From Anaerolineae bacterium (GTDB lineage: Bacteria > Chloroflexota > Anaerolineae > 4572-78 > J111): a stretch of DNA of 8,595 bases. Positions 1 through 6,001 of this stretch are shown here, in pieces. Position 1 is the first letter of the stretch. Every line of letters begins with the position of its first letter. The notes under the pieces were generated by a model, which searched no databases, was not told the DNA's origin, and saw only the letters and a program-made list of their open reading frames with translations. The stretch lies in the NCBI GenBank assembly GCA_020433835.1, contig JAGRBY010000298.1, positions 1 to 8,595 of the forward strand. The letters are read 5' to 3'. A program made the translations under genes and the position numbers.

Positions 1-430
1 CACCGAGCAGGGCCATCAGGCTGAAATTTTGGTAGCTGGAGACAACTTCGGTTGTGGGTCGAGCCGCGAGCACGCGCCGTGGGCGATTATGGGCTACGGT
101 TTTCGGGCTGTCATCTCGACCAGCTTTGCCGATATTTTCCGCAACAACTCGTTGAAATTGGGGCTGGTACCGATCATTGTCGATAAAGAAACCCATTATC
201 AGTTGATGAGTCTCATCGAAGAAGAGCCGGGCACGCAAATTGCGGTTGATTTAGAGAACCAAACCATCCAACTGCCCGACGGTCGGAACGTTAAATTTCC
301 AATTGACAATTTTAGCAAAAATTGTATTCTCAAAGGTGTCGATCAATTAGGTTATCTGCAAACGCACGCTGCGGCAGTAGAAGCATATGAAGCGGCGCAT
401 GGAGATAGAGTCAATACGGTAGCGGCTTAG
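1..430 (+). CDS. leuD: 3-isopropylmalate dehydratase small subunit, 5'-truncated
   Basis: This is the C-terminal part (about 142 residues, frame starting at base 2) of the small subunit of isopropylmalate isomerase. With LeuC it interconverts 2- and 3-isopropylmalate in leucine synthesis, and it can also handle citramalate/citraconate. The diagnostic LeuD block GDNFGCGSSREHAPWA lies near the visible start, followed by SFADIF and then a C-terminal tail that resembles E. coli LeuD (GLDSIGLTL-like region, then an EAYEA end). The family is usually about 200 residues in this long bacterial type, so roughly 60 N-terminal residues lie outside the window. The TTG at 29 is in frame but sits in the middle of conserved sequence, so it is not a start. 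LeuC is presumably just upstream. No hairpin terminator follows the stop, so transcription may run on towards fbaB. Confidence 0.95.
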   Translation, partial: TEQGHQAEILVAGDNFGCGSSREHAPWAIMGYGFRAVISTSFADIFRNNSLKLGLVPIIVDKETHYQLMSLIEEEPGTQIAVDLENQTIQLPDGRNVKFPIDNFSKNCILKGVDQLGYLQTHAAAVEAYEAAHGDRVNTVAA

Positions 431-487
431 CCTAATTTTTCTTAACAACTGAATAGCTTGTGTTCATCGTATTATTTATGCCCTGAG

Positions 488-568
488 ATGGAGGTAAATA
501 TCGAAGAATCTGGCAGGAAAATTGCTTCTGAGGGGGTTTTGTTACTATTAAAGTACGACCTAAAGTAA
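488..568 (+). other. Possible short leader-like ORF with four consecutive Leu codons
   Basis: The 197-base gap between leuD and fbaB contains a 26-codon ORF, ATG to TAA. Its late part reads Val then TTG-TTA-CTA-TTA, that is four leucine codons in a row, then Lys. Runs of leucine codons are the hallmark of leu-operon attenuator peptides. Two things argue against it: there is no convincing Shine-Dalgarno sequence before the ATG, and the only clear hairpin afterwards (575-580 with 587-592, a six-base perfect stem) has no T tract. It may be a chance ORF. It is listed because it is unexplained, not because it is proven. Confidence 0.2.
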
Positions 569-614
569 TCCAAGCGTTACAAGGCCGTAACGGATGTATG
601 TTAAGTAGACAGTG

Positions 615-620
615 AAAGGA
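615..620 (+). promoter_or_regulatory. Ribosome binding site of fbaB
   Basis: AAAGGA sits seven bases before the ATG at 628. This fits a Shine-Dalgarno sequence and supports that ATG as the start. Confidence 0.7.
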
Positions 621-627
621 TAGTAAA

Positions 628-1677
628 ATGTCTCAAATATTGGATTTACTCGGTGAAAAGGCTGATAGTTTACTAAGTTATACCTGCAAAGGTATTCCCA
701 AAGAATCATTACATTTGCCAGGCCCAGACTTTGTGGAGCGCGTCTTTATGCAGTCTGACCGCAGCCCGCAAGTATTGCGCAGTTTGCAAAGTATGTATGA
801 TCACGGTCGGCTGGGCGGCACCGGCTATATGTCGATTTTGCCGGTTGACCAGGGTATTGAGCATACGGGGGGGGCCTCTTTTGCACCCAATCCGCAGTAC
901 TTTGACCCGGAAAATATTGTAAAACTGGCGATAGAAGGCGGCTGTAACGCGGTTGCTTCAACATTTGGGGTGTTGGGCATGGTAGCCCGTAAGTATGCAC
1001 ACAAGATTCCCTTCCTGGTTAAGTTCAATCATAATGAACTCTTAACCTATCCTGAAAAGTACGATCAAGTTTTCTTCGGTAACATTAAGCAAGCCTGGGA
1101 TATGGGCGCGACCGCCGTGGGGGCCACAATTTACTTCGGTTCCCAGGAATCGAGCCGCCAGATTGTTGAAGTGGCAGAAGCGTTTGCGTATGCGCATGAA
1201 CTCGGTATGGCGACGGTCTTGTGGTGCTACCTGCGCAACTCGGCCTTTAAGAAAGATGGGGTCGATCACCATACCTCGGCCGATACAACGGCGCAAGCCA
1301 ACCATTTGGGCGTAACCCTGCAAGCCGATATTGTGAAGCAAAAGCTGCCTACCCAGAATGGCGGTTTTAAAGCCATCGGCTTTGGTAAAACGAATCCCAA
1401 AATGTATGGCGAACTCGTCGGCGATAATCCCATCGATCTGGTTCGCTGGCAAGTCGCCAACGATTATATGGGCCGCATTGGCCTGATCAATTCCGGCGGC
1501 GCATCAGGCGCGAATGATTTTGCCGATGCCGTTTATACAGCTACGGTCAACAAGCGCGGCGGCGGTATGGGCCTTATTTCCGGTCGTAAAGCCTTCCAAC
1601 GCCCTATGGCCGAAGGGGCCAAGCTATTGAATTTGATCCAGGATGTGTATCTGGATGAGAATATTACCGTAGCCTAA
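628..1677 (+). CDS. fbaB: Class I fructose-bisphosphate aldolase (FbaB/DhnA type)
   Basis: Cytosolic aldolase that reversibly cleaves fructose 1,6-bisphosphate into dihydroxyacetone phosphate and glyceraldehyde 3-phosphate through a Schiff base, without metal. At 349 residues it is practically the length of E. coli FbaB (350) and is collinear with it. Shared blocks include LPVDQGIEH (residues 71-79), [21 protein letters not shown] (130-137), GATIYFGS (165-172) and the C-terminal INSGG and GRKAF phosphate-binding segments (287-291, 319-323). The Schiff-base lysine is expected at K237 in DIVKQK. The ATG start has a good Shine-Dalgarno sequence and the N-terminus aligns with E. coli FbaB. Two TAA stops in tandem end the gene. 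It lies between leucine-pathway genes without an obvious metabolic link, and its own terminator separates it from cimA. The bacterial FbaB family assignment is very secure; whether it acts in glycolysis or gluconeogenesis cannot be told from sequence. Confidence 0.97.
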   Translation: MSQILDLLGEKADSLLSYTCKGIPKESLHLPGPDFVERVFMQSDRSPQVLRSLQSMYDHGRLGGTGYMSILPVDQGIEHTGGASFAPNPQYFDPENIVKLAIEGGCNAVASTFGVLGMVARKYAHKIPFLVKFNHNELLTYPEKYDQVFFGNIKQAWDMGATAVGATIYFGSQESSRQIVEVAEAFAYAHELGMATVLWCYLRNSAFKKDGVDHHTSADTTAQANHLGVTLQADIVKQKLPTQNGGFKAIGFGKTNPKMYGELVGDNPIDLVRWQVANDYMGRIGLINSGGASGANDFADAVYTATVNKRGGGMGLISGRKAFQRPMAEGAKLLNLIQDVYLDENITVA

Positions 1678-1742
1678 TAATCAGTCAGGCTAACTGAGCC
1701 TAGACAGCGCTCATAGATGCCTGGTTGACAAACTTATGAATT

Positions 1743-1783
1743 GAGAAGGGCCAGAGCCAATGGTCTCTCGGCCCTTCTTTTAT
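1743..1783 (+). terminator. Rho-independent terminator after fbaB
   Basis: An eight-base perfect stem GAAGGGCC/GGCCCTTC (1745-1752 with 1770-1777) continues after a one-base bulge into AGAG/CTCT (1753-1756 with 1765-1768). It has a short loop and is followed at once by TTTT (1778-1781) and more T-rich sequence. It lies 66 bases after the fbaB stop and should end that transcript, making the downstream cimA group a separate unit. Confidence 0.9.
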
Positions 1784-1888
1784 GTTTTATAAGCGCATTC
1801 AATTTTATACAATGTAGGACCCGGCCGTGCGTCTCCTTAATCAATCATCGCCAGTCCGCTCCTTACAGCAACGAGGTTTTTTCCAGAC

Positions 1889-1975
1889 ATGGTCAGTCAA
1901 AACGATAGTTCAGAAATAGGTGTTAAACGGGCGATGGCCGAACGTACAGCTGTCGCCCGTCGCATTGGGAAATAG
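1889..1975 (+). other. Possible 28-codon upstream ORF, not recognised
   Basis: An ATG-to-TAG ORF of 28 codons starts 11 bases after a GAGGT sequence (1873-1877). The peptide is hydrophilic, rich in Ala and Arg near its end, and has no run of Leu, Ile or Val codons as expected for a branched-chain attenuator. Its second half overlaps a stable hairpin. It could be a chance ORF, a leader peptide or a gene relic; I cannot assign a function. Confidence 0.15.
1927..1960 (+). repeat. Stable hairpin in cimA leader region
   Basis: ACGGGCGA (1927-1934) is perfectly complementary to TCGCCCGT (1953-1960). The stem extends inwards by four more pairs including two G-T wobbles (to 1938/1949), leaving a ten-base loop. 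No T tract follows, so it is not a simple intrinsic terminator. A structural role in the cimA leader RNA is possible. Confidence 0.5.
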
Positions 1976-2021
1976 AGTTTGGAGTTTGTGGAGTTTTTGG
2001 AGCTTATAGAGTTTTGGAGTT
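1975..2021 (+). repeat. Degenerate tandem repeat, about 9-base unit
   Basis: Successive units read GTTTGGA, GTTTGTGGA, GTTTTTGGA, GCTTATAGA and GTTTTGGA, each beginning with G(T/C)TT and ending in GGA or AGA, with a period of 7-9 bases. The strong G/T bias on this strand is unlike the surrounding sequence. The array starts exactly at the end of the 28-codon ORF and overlaps the left arm of the inverted repeat that follows. Confidence 0.6.
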
Positions 2022-2057
2022 GTTTGTTCTTTAAATCAGCCTCTCTATTCTCCAAAA
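1995..2057. repeat. Imperfect inverted repeat upstream of cimA
   Basis: TTTTGGAG (1995-2002) pairs with CTCCAAAA (2050-2057), and ATAGAG (2006-2011) pairs with CTCTAT (2043-2048). This gives a 14-pair stem with a small internal loop and a 31-base terminal loop. TTTTGGAG also recurs at 2012-2019 and could pair with the same right arm, so two alternative stems are possible. The pairing is directly visible; its function is unknown. Confidence 0.5.
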
Positions 2058-2113
2058 GATAAAACGTATACCATTAACAGTTTATTTTACGATAACGAAA
2101 CAATAGTTTTTTG

Positions 2114-2118
2114 AGGAG
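2114..2118 (+). promoter_or_regulatory. Ribosome binding site of cimA, decides the start
   Basis: AGGAG lies seven bases before the ATG at 2126. A TTG in the same frame at 2111 overlaps this site and therefore cannot be the start, so translation begins at the ATG. Confidence 0.8.
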
Positions 2119-2125
2119 TTTCCCA

Positions 2126-3697
2126 ATGACACAGATAGCACTTTATGACACCACGCTGCGCGACGGCACGCAGGGTGAGGGTGTCTCACTTTCTTGCCGC
2201 GACAAATTAAAAATCGCCCAAAAGCTCGATGAATTTGGCATGCGTTACATCGAGGGCGGCTGGCCCGGTTCAAATCCAAAAGACGCCGAGTTTTTTGCCC
2301 GGCAGGGTGAACTCAACCTAAAGAATGCCAAGATTGCGGCCTTTGGCTCCACGCGCTACAAGAATGTCACTTGTGAAGAAGATGCCAATATCCAGGCATT
2401 GATCGAGGCCAACACGCCGGTGGTGACGCTGGTCGGCAAAAGTTGGGACTTACACGTTCACCATGTTCTGGAAACCGATCCCGAAGAAAATTTGAATATG
2501 ATTTTGGAAAGCATCGAGTATTTCAAAGCCCGCGATAAAGAGGTTATCTACGACGCCGAACATTTCTTCGATGGCTACAAAGCCAACCCTGACTACGCGC
2601 TGTTGACACTCAAGGCTGCCGCTCAGGGTGGAGCCGATTGCCTGGTGCTGTGCGATACCAACGGCGGTTCAACACCCTGGGAAGTGGAAGAGATCACTAA
2701 GCGGGTTAACGAACAGTTCCCCGATACTCAGATCGGCATCCATGCCCACAACGACTGCGAGTTGGGCGTGGCCAACAGTCTGGCCGCCATTCGCTCTGGG
2801 GCAGTGCACGTGCAGGGAACGATCAACGGTTACGGCGAGCGGGTCGGTAATGCCAATCTCATGTCCATCATCCCCGATTTGCAGTTCAAAATGGGCTATG
2901 CCTGTGTCGATGATAAGCAGATGGTCAAATTAACCGACCTATCCCGCTATGTTGATGAACTGGCCAATATGACGCCCAACAGCCACCAACCGTTCGTTGG
3001 CTACAGCGCCTTTGCCCACAAGGGCGGTATCCACGTCGCGGCGATGCTTAAAGTTGAAGAAAGCTACCAACATATGGACCCGACACTGGTGGGCAACGAG
3101 AAACGGGCCGTAGTATCGGAACTGTCGGGGCGTGGCAATATTCTCTATATGGCTCAAGAGCTAGGGCTTGATACCGGTCGAAACGAAGCCAAGCAAGTGC
3201 TTGACCAAATTAAAGAGCTGGAAAACCAGGGGTATACCTTTGAAGGAGCCGATGCCTCGATCGACATCATGCTGCGTCGCGCCAAAGAAGATTACCAACC
3301 GCCCTTTGAAATTGTCGATTTTATGGTTATCACCGAAAACCGTCAGGGACGCGGCCTGTTTACCGAAGCCACCGTGAAAGTAAAAGTTGGTAATGAGGTG
3401 CGTCATACGGTTGGTGAAGGAAATGGCCCGGTCAACGCCTTGAATCTGGCGCTGCGTAAGGCACTGCACCAAGATTTCCCACAGTTGAGCAACATTCATC
3501 TCAGCGACTACAAAGTGCGTATTCTGGACAGCGACTCCGGTACGGCCGCTAAAACGCGGGTGATGATCGACTTCTATGAGGGCGGGACCCATCACTCTTG
3601 GACGACGGTCGGCGCACACACCAACATCATCGAAGCCAGTTGGCGCGCGATTGTCGACAGTATGGAGTACGCCCTACTGAACGGCGAGCGAGAATAA
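2126..3697 (+). CDS. cimA: Citramalate synthase (GSU1798-type)
   Basis: Condenses pyruvate and acetyl-CoA to (R)-citramalate, the first step of the threonine-independent isoleucine pathway; cytosolic. The 523-residue protein starts with the HMGL-like TIM-barrel signature LYDTTLRDGTQGEG (residues 6-19; catalytic R12, metal ligand D13). IEGGWPGSNPKD (42-53) is typical of this family rather than of 2-isopropylmalate synthase. HAHND (206-210) supplies metal ligands H206 and H208, and N242 in GNAN is the other expected one. HKGGIHVAA (298-306) belongs to the connecting subdomain. Residues from about 395 form a LeuA-type allosteric dimerisation domain, so end-product feedback by isoleucine or leucine is likely by family analogy. 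The length matches the family (about 520-530). The gene is followed 12 bases later by a ybaK-like gene and then leuB, which catalyses a later step of the same pathway. An alternative name would be LeuA-like 2-isopropylmalate synthase, but the N-terminal signature argues against that. Confidence 0.94.
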   Translation: MTQIALYDTTLRDGTQGEGVSLSCRDKLKIAQKLDEFGMRYIEGGWPGSNPKDAEFFARQGELNLKNAKIAAFGSTRYKNVTCEEDANIQALIEANTPVVTLVGKSWDLHVHHVLETDPEENLNMILESIEYFKARDKEVIYDAEHFFDGYKANPDYALLTLKAAAQGGADCLVLCDTNGGSTPWEVEEITKRVNEQFPDTQIGIHAHNDCELGVANSLAAIRSGAVHVQGTINGYGERVGNANLMSIIPDLQFKMGYACVDDKQMVKLTDLSRYVDELANMTPNSHQPFVGYSAFAHKGGIHVAAMLKVEESYQHMDPTLVGNEKRAVVSELSGRGNILYMAQELGLDTGRNEAKQVLDQIKELENQGYTFEGADASIDIMLRRAKEDYQPPFEIVDFMVITENRQGRGLFTEATVKVKVGNEVRHTVGEGNGPVNALNLALRKALHQDFPQLSNIHLSDYKVRILDSDSGTAAKTRVMIDFYEGGTHHSWTTVGAHTNIIEASWRAIVDSMEYALLNGERE

Positions 3698-3709
3698 TCT
3701 ACTCCTGTT

Positions 3710-4189
3710 ATGCATCCAACCGCTCAAAAAGTAGCCGACGCTGCCCAAAGGCTGGGTTTAGCGATAGAAATCAAAGAGTTCGAAGCCAGCACGCGTACGG
3801 CCCAAGAAGCCGCTGATGCGATTGGCTGCACTGTGGCCCAAATCGTCAAGTCACTGCTCTTTGTGGTCGATGGCCAGCCGGTGATGGCCCTGGTTAGCGG
3901 AGCGAACCAATTGGACGAGAAAAAGTTAGCGGCGCTGTGCGGCGTGGGTCGCAAAAAAGTAAAGCGCGGCAATGCCGACCTCGCCCGCGAGGCAACCGGT
4001 TTCGCCATTGGGGGTGTTCCGCCATTTGGGCATACCCATCCATTACCGACCTACATCGATGAGGATTTTCAACAGTTCGGTGTGATTTGGGCCGCCGCCG
4101 GCACACCTAATGCGGTCTTTGCCATAACGTTGGATGCACTTGTACAGGCAACACACGGAAAAATAGCGGCCCTCAAACAAGAAAACTGA
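3710..4189 (+). CDS. YbaK/EbsC family aminoacyl-tRNA deacylase-like protein
   Basis: A 159-residue single-domain member of the YbaK/EbsC/ProX superfamily, whose known members hydrolyse mischarged tRNAs in trans (for example Cys-tRNA-Pro or Ala-tRNA-Pro). The key lysine is expected at K47 in QIVKSLLF (45-52). SGANQLDEKKL (63-73) and GFAIGGVPPFGH (97-108) match the substrate-pocket loops, and the C-terminal part has WAAAGTPNAVF (127-137). The pattern is that of the common environmental YbaK/EbsC subgroup rather than E. coli YbaK itself, so the exact tRNA substrate is unknown. It begins 12 bases after cimA with no good Shine-Dalgarno sequence, which suggests translational dependence on cimA, and it ends 43 bases before leuB. 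Its position inside a branched-chain pathway group may be incidental or may hint at editing related to those amino acids. Confidence 0.88.
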   Translation: MHPTAQKVADAAQRLGLAIEIKEFEASTRTAQEAADAIGCTVAQIVKSLLFVVDGQPVMALVSGANQLDEKKLAALCGVGRKKVKRGNADLAREATGFAIGGVPPFGHTHPLPTYIDEDFQQFGVIWAAAGTPNAVFAITLDALVQATHGKIAALKQEN

Positions 4190-4220
4190 TCATATTTAAT
4201 GCTTTATTCGATAATTTTCA

Positions 4221-4226
4221 AAGGGG
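4221..4226 (+). promoter_or_regulatory. Ribosome binding site of leuB
   Basis: AAGGGG lies six bases before the ATG at 4233 and fixes that start. No terminator or convincing promoter is seen between the ybaK-like gene and leuB, so the three genes are probably cotranscribed. Confidence 0.7.
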
Positions 4227-4232
4227 ATTACT

Positions 4233-5312
4233 ATGCAAGCAAAAATTACGCTTCTCCCTGGCGACGGTATCGGCCCCGAAGTTGTGGCCGAAGGGGTCAA
4301 AGTACTTAACGCCATTGGAGAAAAGTACGGTCACGAATTTGAATTTACATCGGCGTTGGCCGGCGGTATCGCCATCGATGAAACGGGCGATCCGCTGCCG
4401 GAGGAATCGCTTGAAGCCTGCCGCCAGAGCGATGCCGTGCTGTTGGGAGCCGTCGGCGGCCCCAAGTGGAGCGATCCCAAAGCCAGCGTTCGGCCTGAGC
4501 AGGGGTTGCTCAAACTGCGCAAAGAGTTAGGGTTGTTTGCCAATATTCGGCCAGTAAAAATCTATCCGGCGTTGGTTGATGCCTCAACGCTCAAGAAAGA
4601 GATCGTTGAGCAGGTTGATATGGTGATTGTGCGGGAATTGACCGGCGGCATTTATTTCGGCCAGCCACAAGGTCGCCGTGATAATGAGCAAGGTCGGGCT
4701 GCGGTTGACACCATGGTTTACAGCGAGGCGGAAATTGGCCGGCTGATGCGCGTGTCATTTGACCTGGCTCGCCAGCGACGTAAGAAAATCACCTCGGTTG
4801 ATAAAGCCAACGTGCTGGCCTCCAGCCGTTTGTGGCGTGAAGTAGCGCATGAGGTAGCGGCGGAGTATCCGGATGTAGAGTATGAGGATATTTTAGTCGA
4901 TGCCTGCTCGATGTATCTGATCCGCCGCCCCGGCGATTTCGACGTTATCGCGACCGGCAATATGTTCGGCGACATCCTTAGTGATGAAGCCAGTATGCTG
5001 GCCGGCTCGATGGGCATGCTGCCTTCGGCGTCGCTGGCTGAAGGAAAATTTGGGCTGTATGAACCCATCCACGGCTCGGCTCCTGACATTGCCGGTCAGG
5101 GTATCGCTAATCCGCTGGCTACCATCTTAAGCGTGGCCATGATGCTGCGGATCACCTTTGGCCTGGCAACCGAGGCGGATGAAATCGAACAGGCCGTCGA
5201 GACTATTCTAGAGGAAGGCTATCGAACCGCCGATTTAGCCGGCCCCGGTGAAGACAGCGTTACCACATCGCAAATGGGCGATCTGGTTATCGACGTCATC
5301 AAAAAAGGGTAG
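4233..5312 (+). CDS. leuB: 3-isopropylmalate dehydrogenase
   Basis: NAD-dependent oxidative decarboxylation of 3-isopropylmalate to 2-oxoisocaproate in leucine synthesis. The same enzyme type converts beta-methyl-D-malate to 2-oxobutyrate in the citramalate route. The 359-residue protein has the expected family length and begins with [11 protein letters not shown] (7-17). Substrate-contacting arginines are seen at R96 (KLRKELGL), R106 (NIRP) and R134 ([11 protein letters not shown]), with Y141. K191 sits in VDKANVL. Metal aspartates are D223 (LVDACSMYL), D247 and D251 ([13 protein letters not shown]). The NAD-binding loop is [12 protein letters not shown] (277-288) followed by IANP. The Leu-type Y141 and the RELTGG motif separate it from isocitrate and tartrate dehydrogenases. 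It closes the cimA - ybaK-like - leuB group; its stop is followed by an inverted repeat that may mark the transcript end. Confidence 0.96.
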   Translation: MQAKITLLPGDGIGPEVVAEGVKVLNAIGEKYGHEFEFTSALAGGIAIDETGDPLPEESLEACRQSDAVLLGAVGGPKWSDPKASVRPEQGLLKLRKELGLFANIRPVKIYPALVDASTLKKEIVEQVDMVIVRELTGGIYFGQPQGRRDNEQGRAAVDTMVYSEAEIGRLMRVSFDLARQRRKKITSVDKANVLASSRLWREVAHEVAAEYPDVEYEDILVDACSMYLIRRPGDFDVIATGNMFGDILSDEASMLAGSMGMLPSASLAEGKFGLYEPIHGSAPDIAGQGIANPLATILSVAMMLRITFGLATEADEIEQAVETILEEGYRTADLAGPGEDSVTTSQMGDLVIDVIKKG

Positions 5313-5324
5313 TAAACTCTGGCG

Positions 5325-5380
5325 CGTAGTAACGGCTTCAGCCGTTTCTTGAAAGAGTCATGGCTAAAGCCGTTACTACG
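5325..5380. repeat. REP-like inverted repeat between convergent genes
   Basis: Arms 5325-5343 and 5362-5380 are complementary at 18 of 19 positions around an 18-base spacer. Each arm is itself partly palindromic: AACGGCT/AGCCGTT at 5331-5337 and 5340-5346, and GGCT/AGCC at 5362-5365 and 5368-5371. One large or two small hairpins could therefore form. There is no T tract on either side, so it is not a standard intrinsic terminator. It sits 12 bases after leuB and 14 bases after the end of the minus-strand pentapeptide gene. The shape resembles dispersed extragenic palindromic repeats, but copies elsewhere cannot be checked here. Confidence 0.75.
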
Positions 5381-5394
5381 AACTATCAGAACAA

Positions 5395-5916
5395 TTAATC
5401 AACCAACAAGGCTCCGGCATCTTTAGGATTGAAGTTGTCGGGCCAAACGGTTTTACGGTTATACTTTGCGCGTCTCAGATTGGCTCCCTCAAGATTAGCC
5501 CCGACAAGATTGGCATTTCCAAGCTTGGCTTCAAAAAGGTCGGCTTCCCTCAAATCGGTATAGCTCAACTCGGCACCCGTTAAATTGGCAAATGTTAAAT
5601 CGACCTGATGCAAACAGGCGTGGCTCAAGTTTCCTTCCGATAGGTTAATTGCTGTCAAATTCGCCTTGGTCAAGTTCGTTTCGGCAAGGTTGGCAGCTAT
5701 CAACTGCGCCCCCATCAACCGAGATCCAATAAGCTTGGCCTTTCGAAGATCGGCTTCATACAAATTAACGCCATCAAAATTAACTTTTGATAGATTGGTA
5801 GCGTACAAATTTGCATAAGAGAGATCCGGCTTGGTAATCGGGTGCTGCTCTCGCCAGATGTTCCATTCTTCAACACCACCACGCAGCATAGCCATATCGA
5901 ATGAGTCTGCCATCAT
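5395..5916 (-). CDS. Pentapeptide-repeat protein
   Basis: A 173-residue protein consisting of a short N-terminal cap (about 1-30, including GVEEWNIWREQHP), a block of 24 consecutive five-residue repeats (31-150) and a C-terminal tail (151-173). The repeats follow the A(D/N)LXX pattern (for example DLSYA, NLYAT, NLTKA, DLREA, NLVGA). By family knowledge they fold as a right-handed quadrilateral beta-helix; 24 repeats equal six full turns. No signal peptide or membrane segment is seen, so it is probably cytosolic. The cap and the tail (KTVWPDNFNP) are common in bacterial pentapeptide proteins of unknown role. Some relatives protect DNA gyrase from quinolones (Qnr, MfpA), but nothing here supports that specifically. 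Two adjacent ATG codons compete: GAGGAGG (5925-5919) is only two bases from the first and five from the second (5913), so the shorter 172-residue start is at least as likely. The gene stands alone, convergent with leuB. Confidence 0.93.
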   Translation of the reverse strand: MMADSFDMAMLRGGVEEWNIWREQHPITKPDLSYANLYATNLSKVNFDGVNLYEADLRKAKLIGSRLMGAQLIAANLAETNLTKANLTAINLSEGNLSHACLHQVDLTFANLTGAELSYTDLREADLFEAKLGNANLVGANLEGANLRRAKYNRKTVWPDNFNPKDAGALLVD

Positions 5917-5950
5917 TGCCTCCTCTAAAACGTGTACTTAATGAATGCTC

Positions 5951-5975
5951 ACGTTATCCGATGTTCGATAATCGT
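5951..5975. promoter_or_regulatory. Operator-like dyad upstream of pentapeptide gene
   Basis: Within 25 bases, ACG...CGT, TTAT...ATAA and CGA...TCG pair outwards from a TGT centre, ten pairs in all, with one unpaired base on each side (5958 and 5972). It lies 35-59 bases before the pentapeptide gene start, where an operator or leader hairpin could sit. It is a weak candidate, because a bulged dyad is less typical of a protein site than a clean palindrome. Confidence 0.25.
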
Positions 5976-6001
5976 TTTAACTTTTAAATGAAGGGTCGCT
6001 A

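Larger units (their letters stand above)
1784..2113. other. Long non-coding region between fbaB terminator and cimA
   Basis: No recognisable gene lies here. The stretch holds, in order, a 28-codon unsupported ORF (1889-1975), a hairpin inside it (1927-1960), a degenerate tandem repeat (1975-2021), a long imperfect inverted repeat (1995-2057) and an A/T-rich segment up to the cimA ribosome binding site. I found no T-box, TPP, SAM or other known riboswitch signature. No -35/-10 pair is convincing; the best is TTGTTC (2024-2029) with TATTCT (2046-2051) at 16 bases, which is weak. The cimA promoter must nevertheless lie in this stretch. Confidence 0.6.

Noticed and set aside
29..31. TTG as a start of leuD
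   Set aside because: It lies inside the conserved LeuD core, and the frame is open back to the window edge; the gene simply begins outside the window.
442..475. TTAACA and TATTAT as a promoter for fbaB
   Set aside because: The two boxes are 22 bases apart, too far for a normal sigma70 promoter.
1042..1452. Long minus-strand frame opposite fbaB
   Set aside because: It lies wholly within a certain gene on the other strand, has no recognisable motif and no ribosome binding site; it is a shadow frame.
1725..1730. TTGACA as a -35 box
   Set aside because: Perfect hexamer, but there is no -10 at a usable distance; the expected place falls in the GC-rich terminator stem.
1889..1975. Fragment of a chorismate mutase gene (peptide ends in AERTAVARRIGK)
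   Set aside because: The resemblance covers only about a dozen residues of a degenerate helix pattern; too short to support.
1784..2110. T-box or other known riboswitch before cimA
   Set aside because: No T-box conserved sequence, no recognised riboswitch core, and no anti-terminator/terminator pair with a T tract were found.
3161..3619. 152-codon minus-strand frame opposite cimA
   Set aside because: Antisense shadow of the LeuA-type regulatory domain; no family features.
4718..5089. 123-codon minus-strand frame opposite leuB
   Set aside because: Low-complexity Ser/Arg/Ala-rich translation mirrors leuB codon use; no support as a gene.
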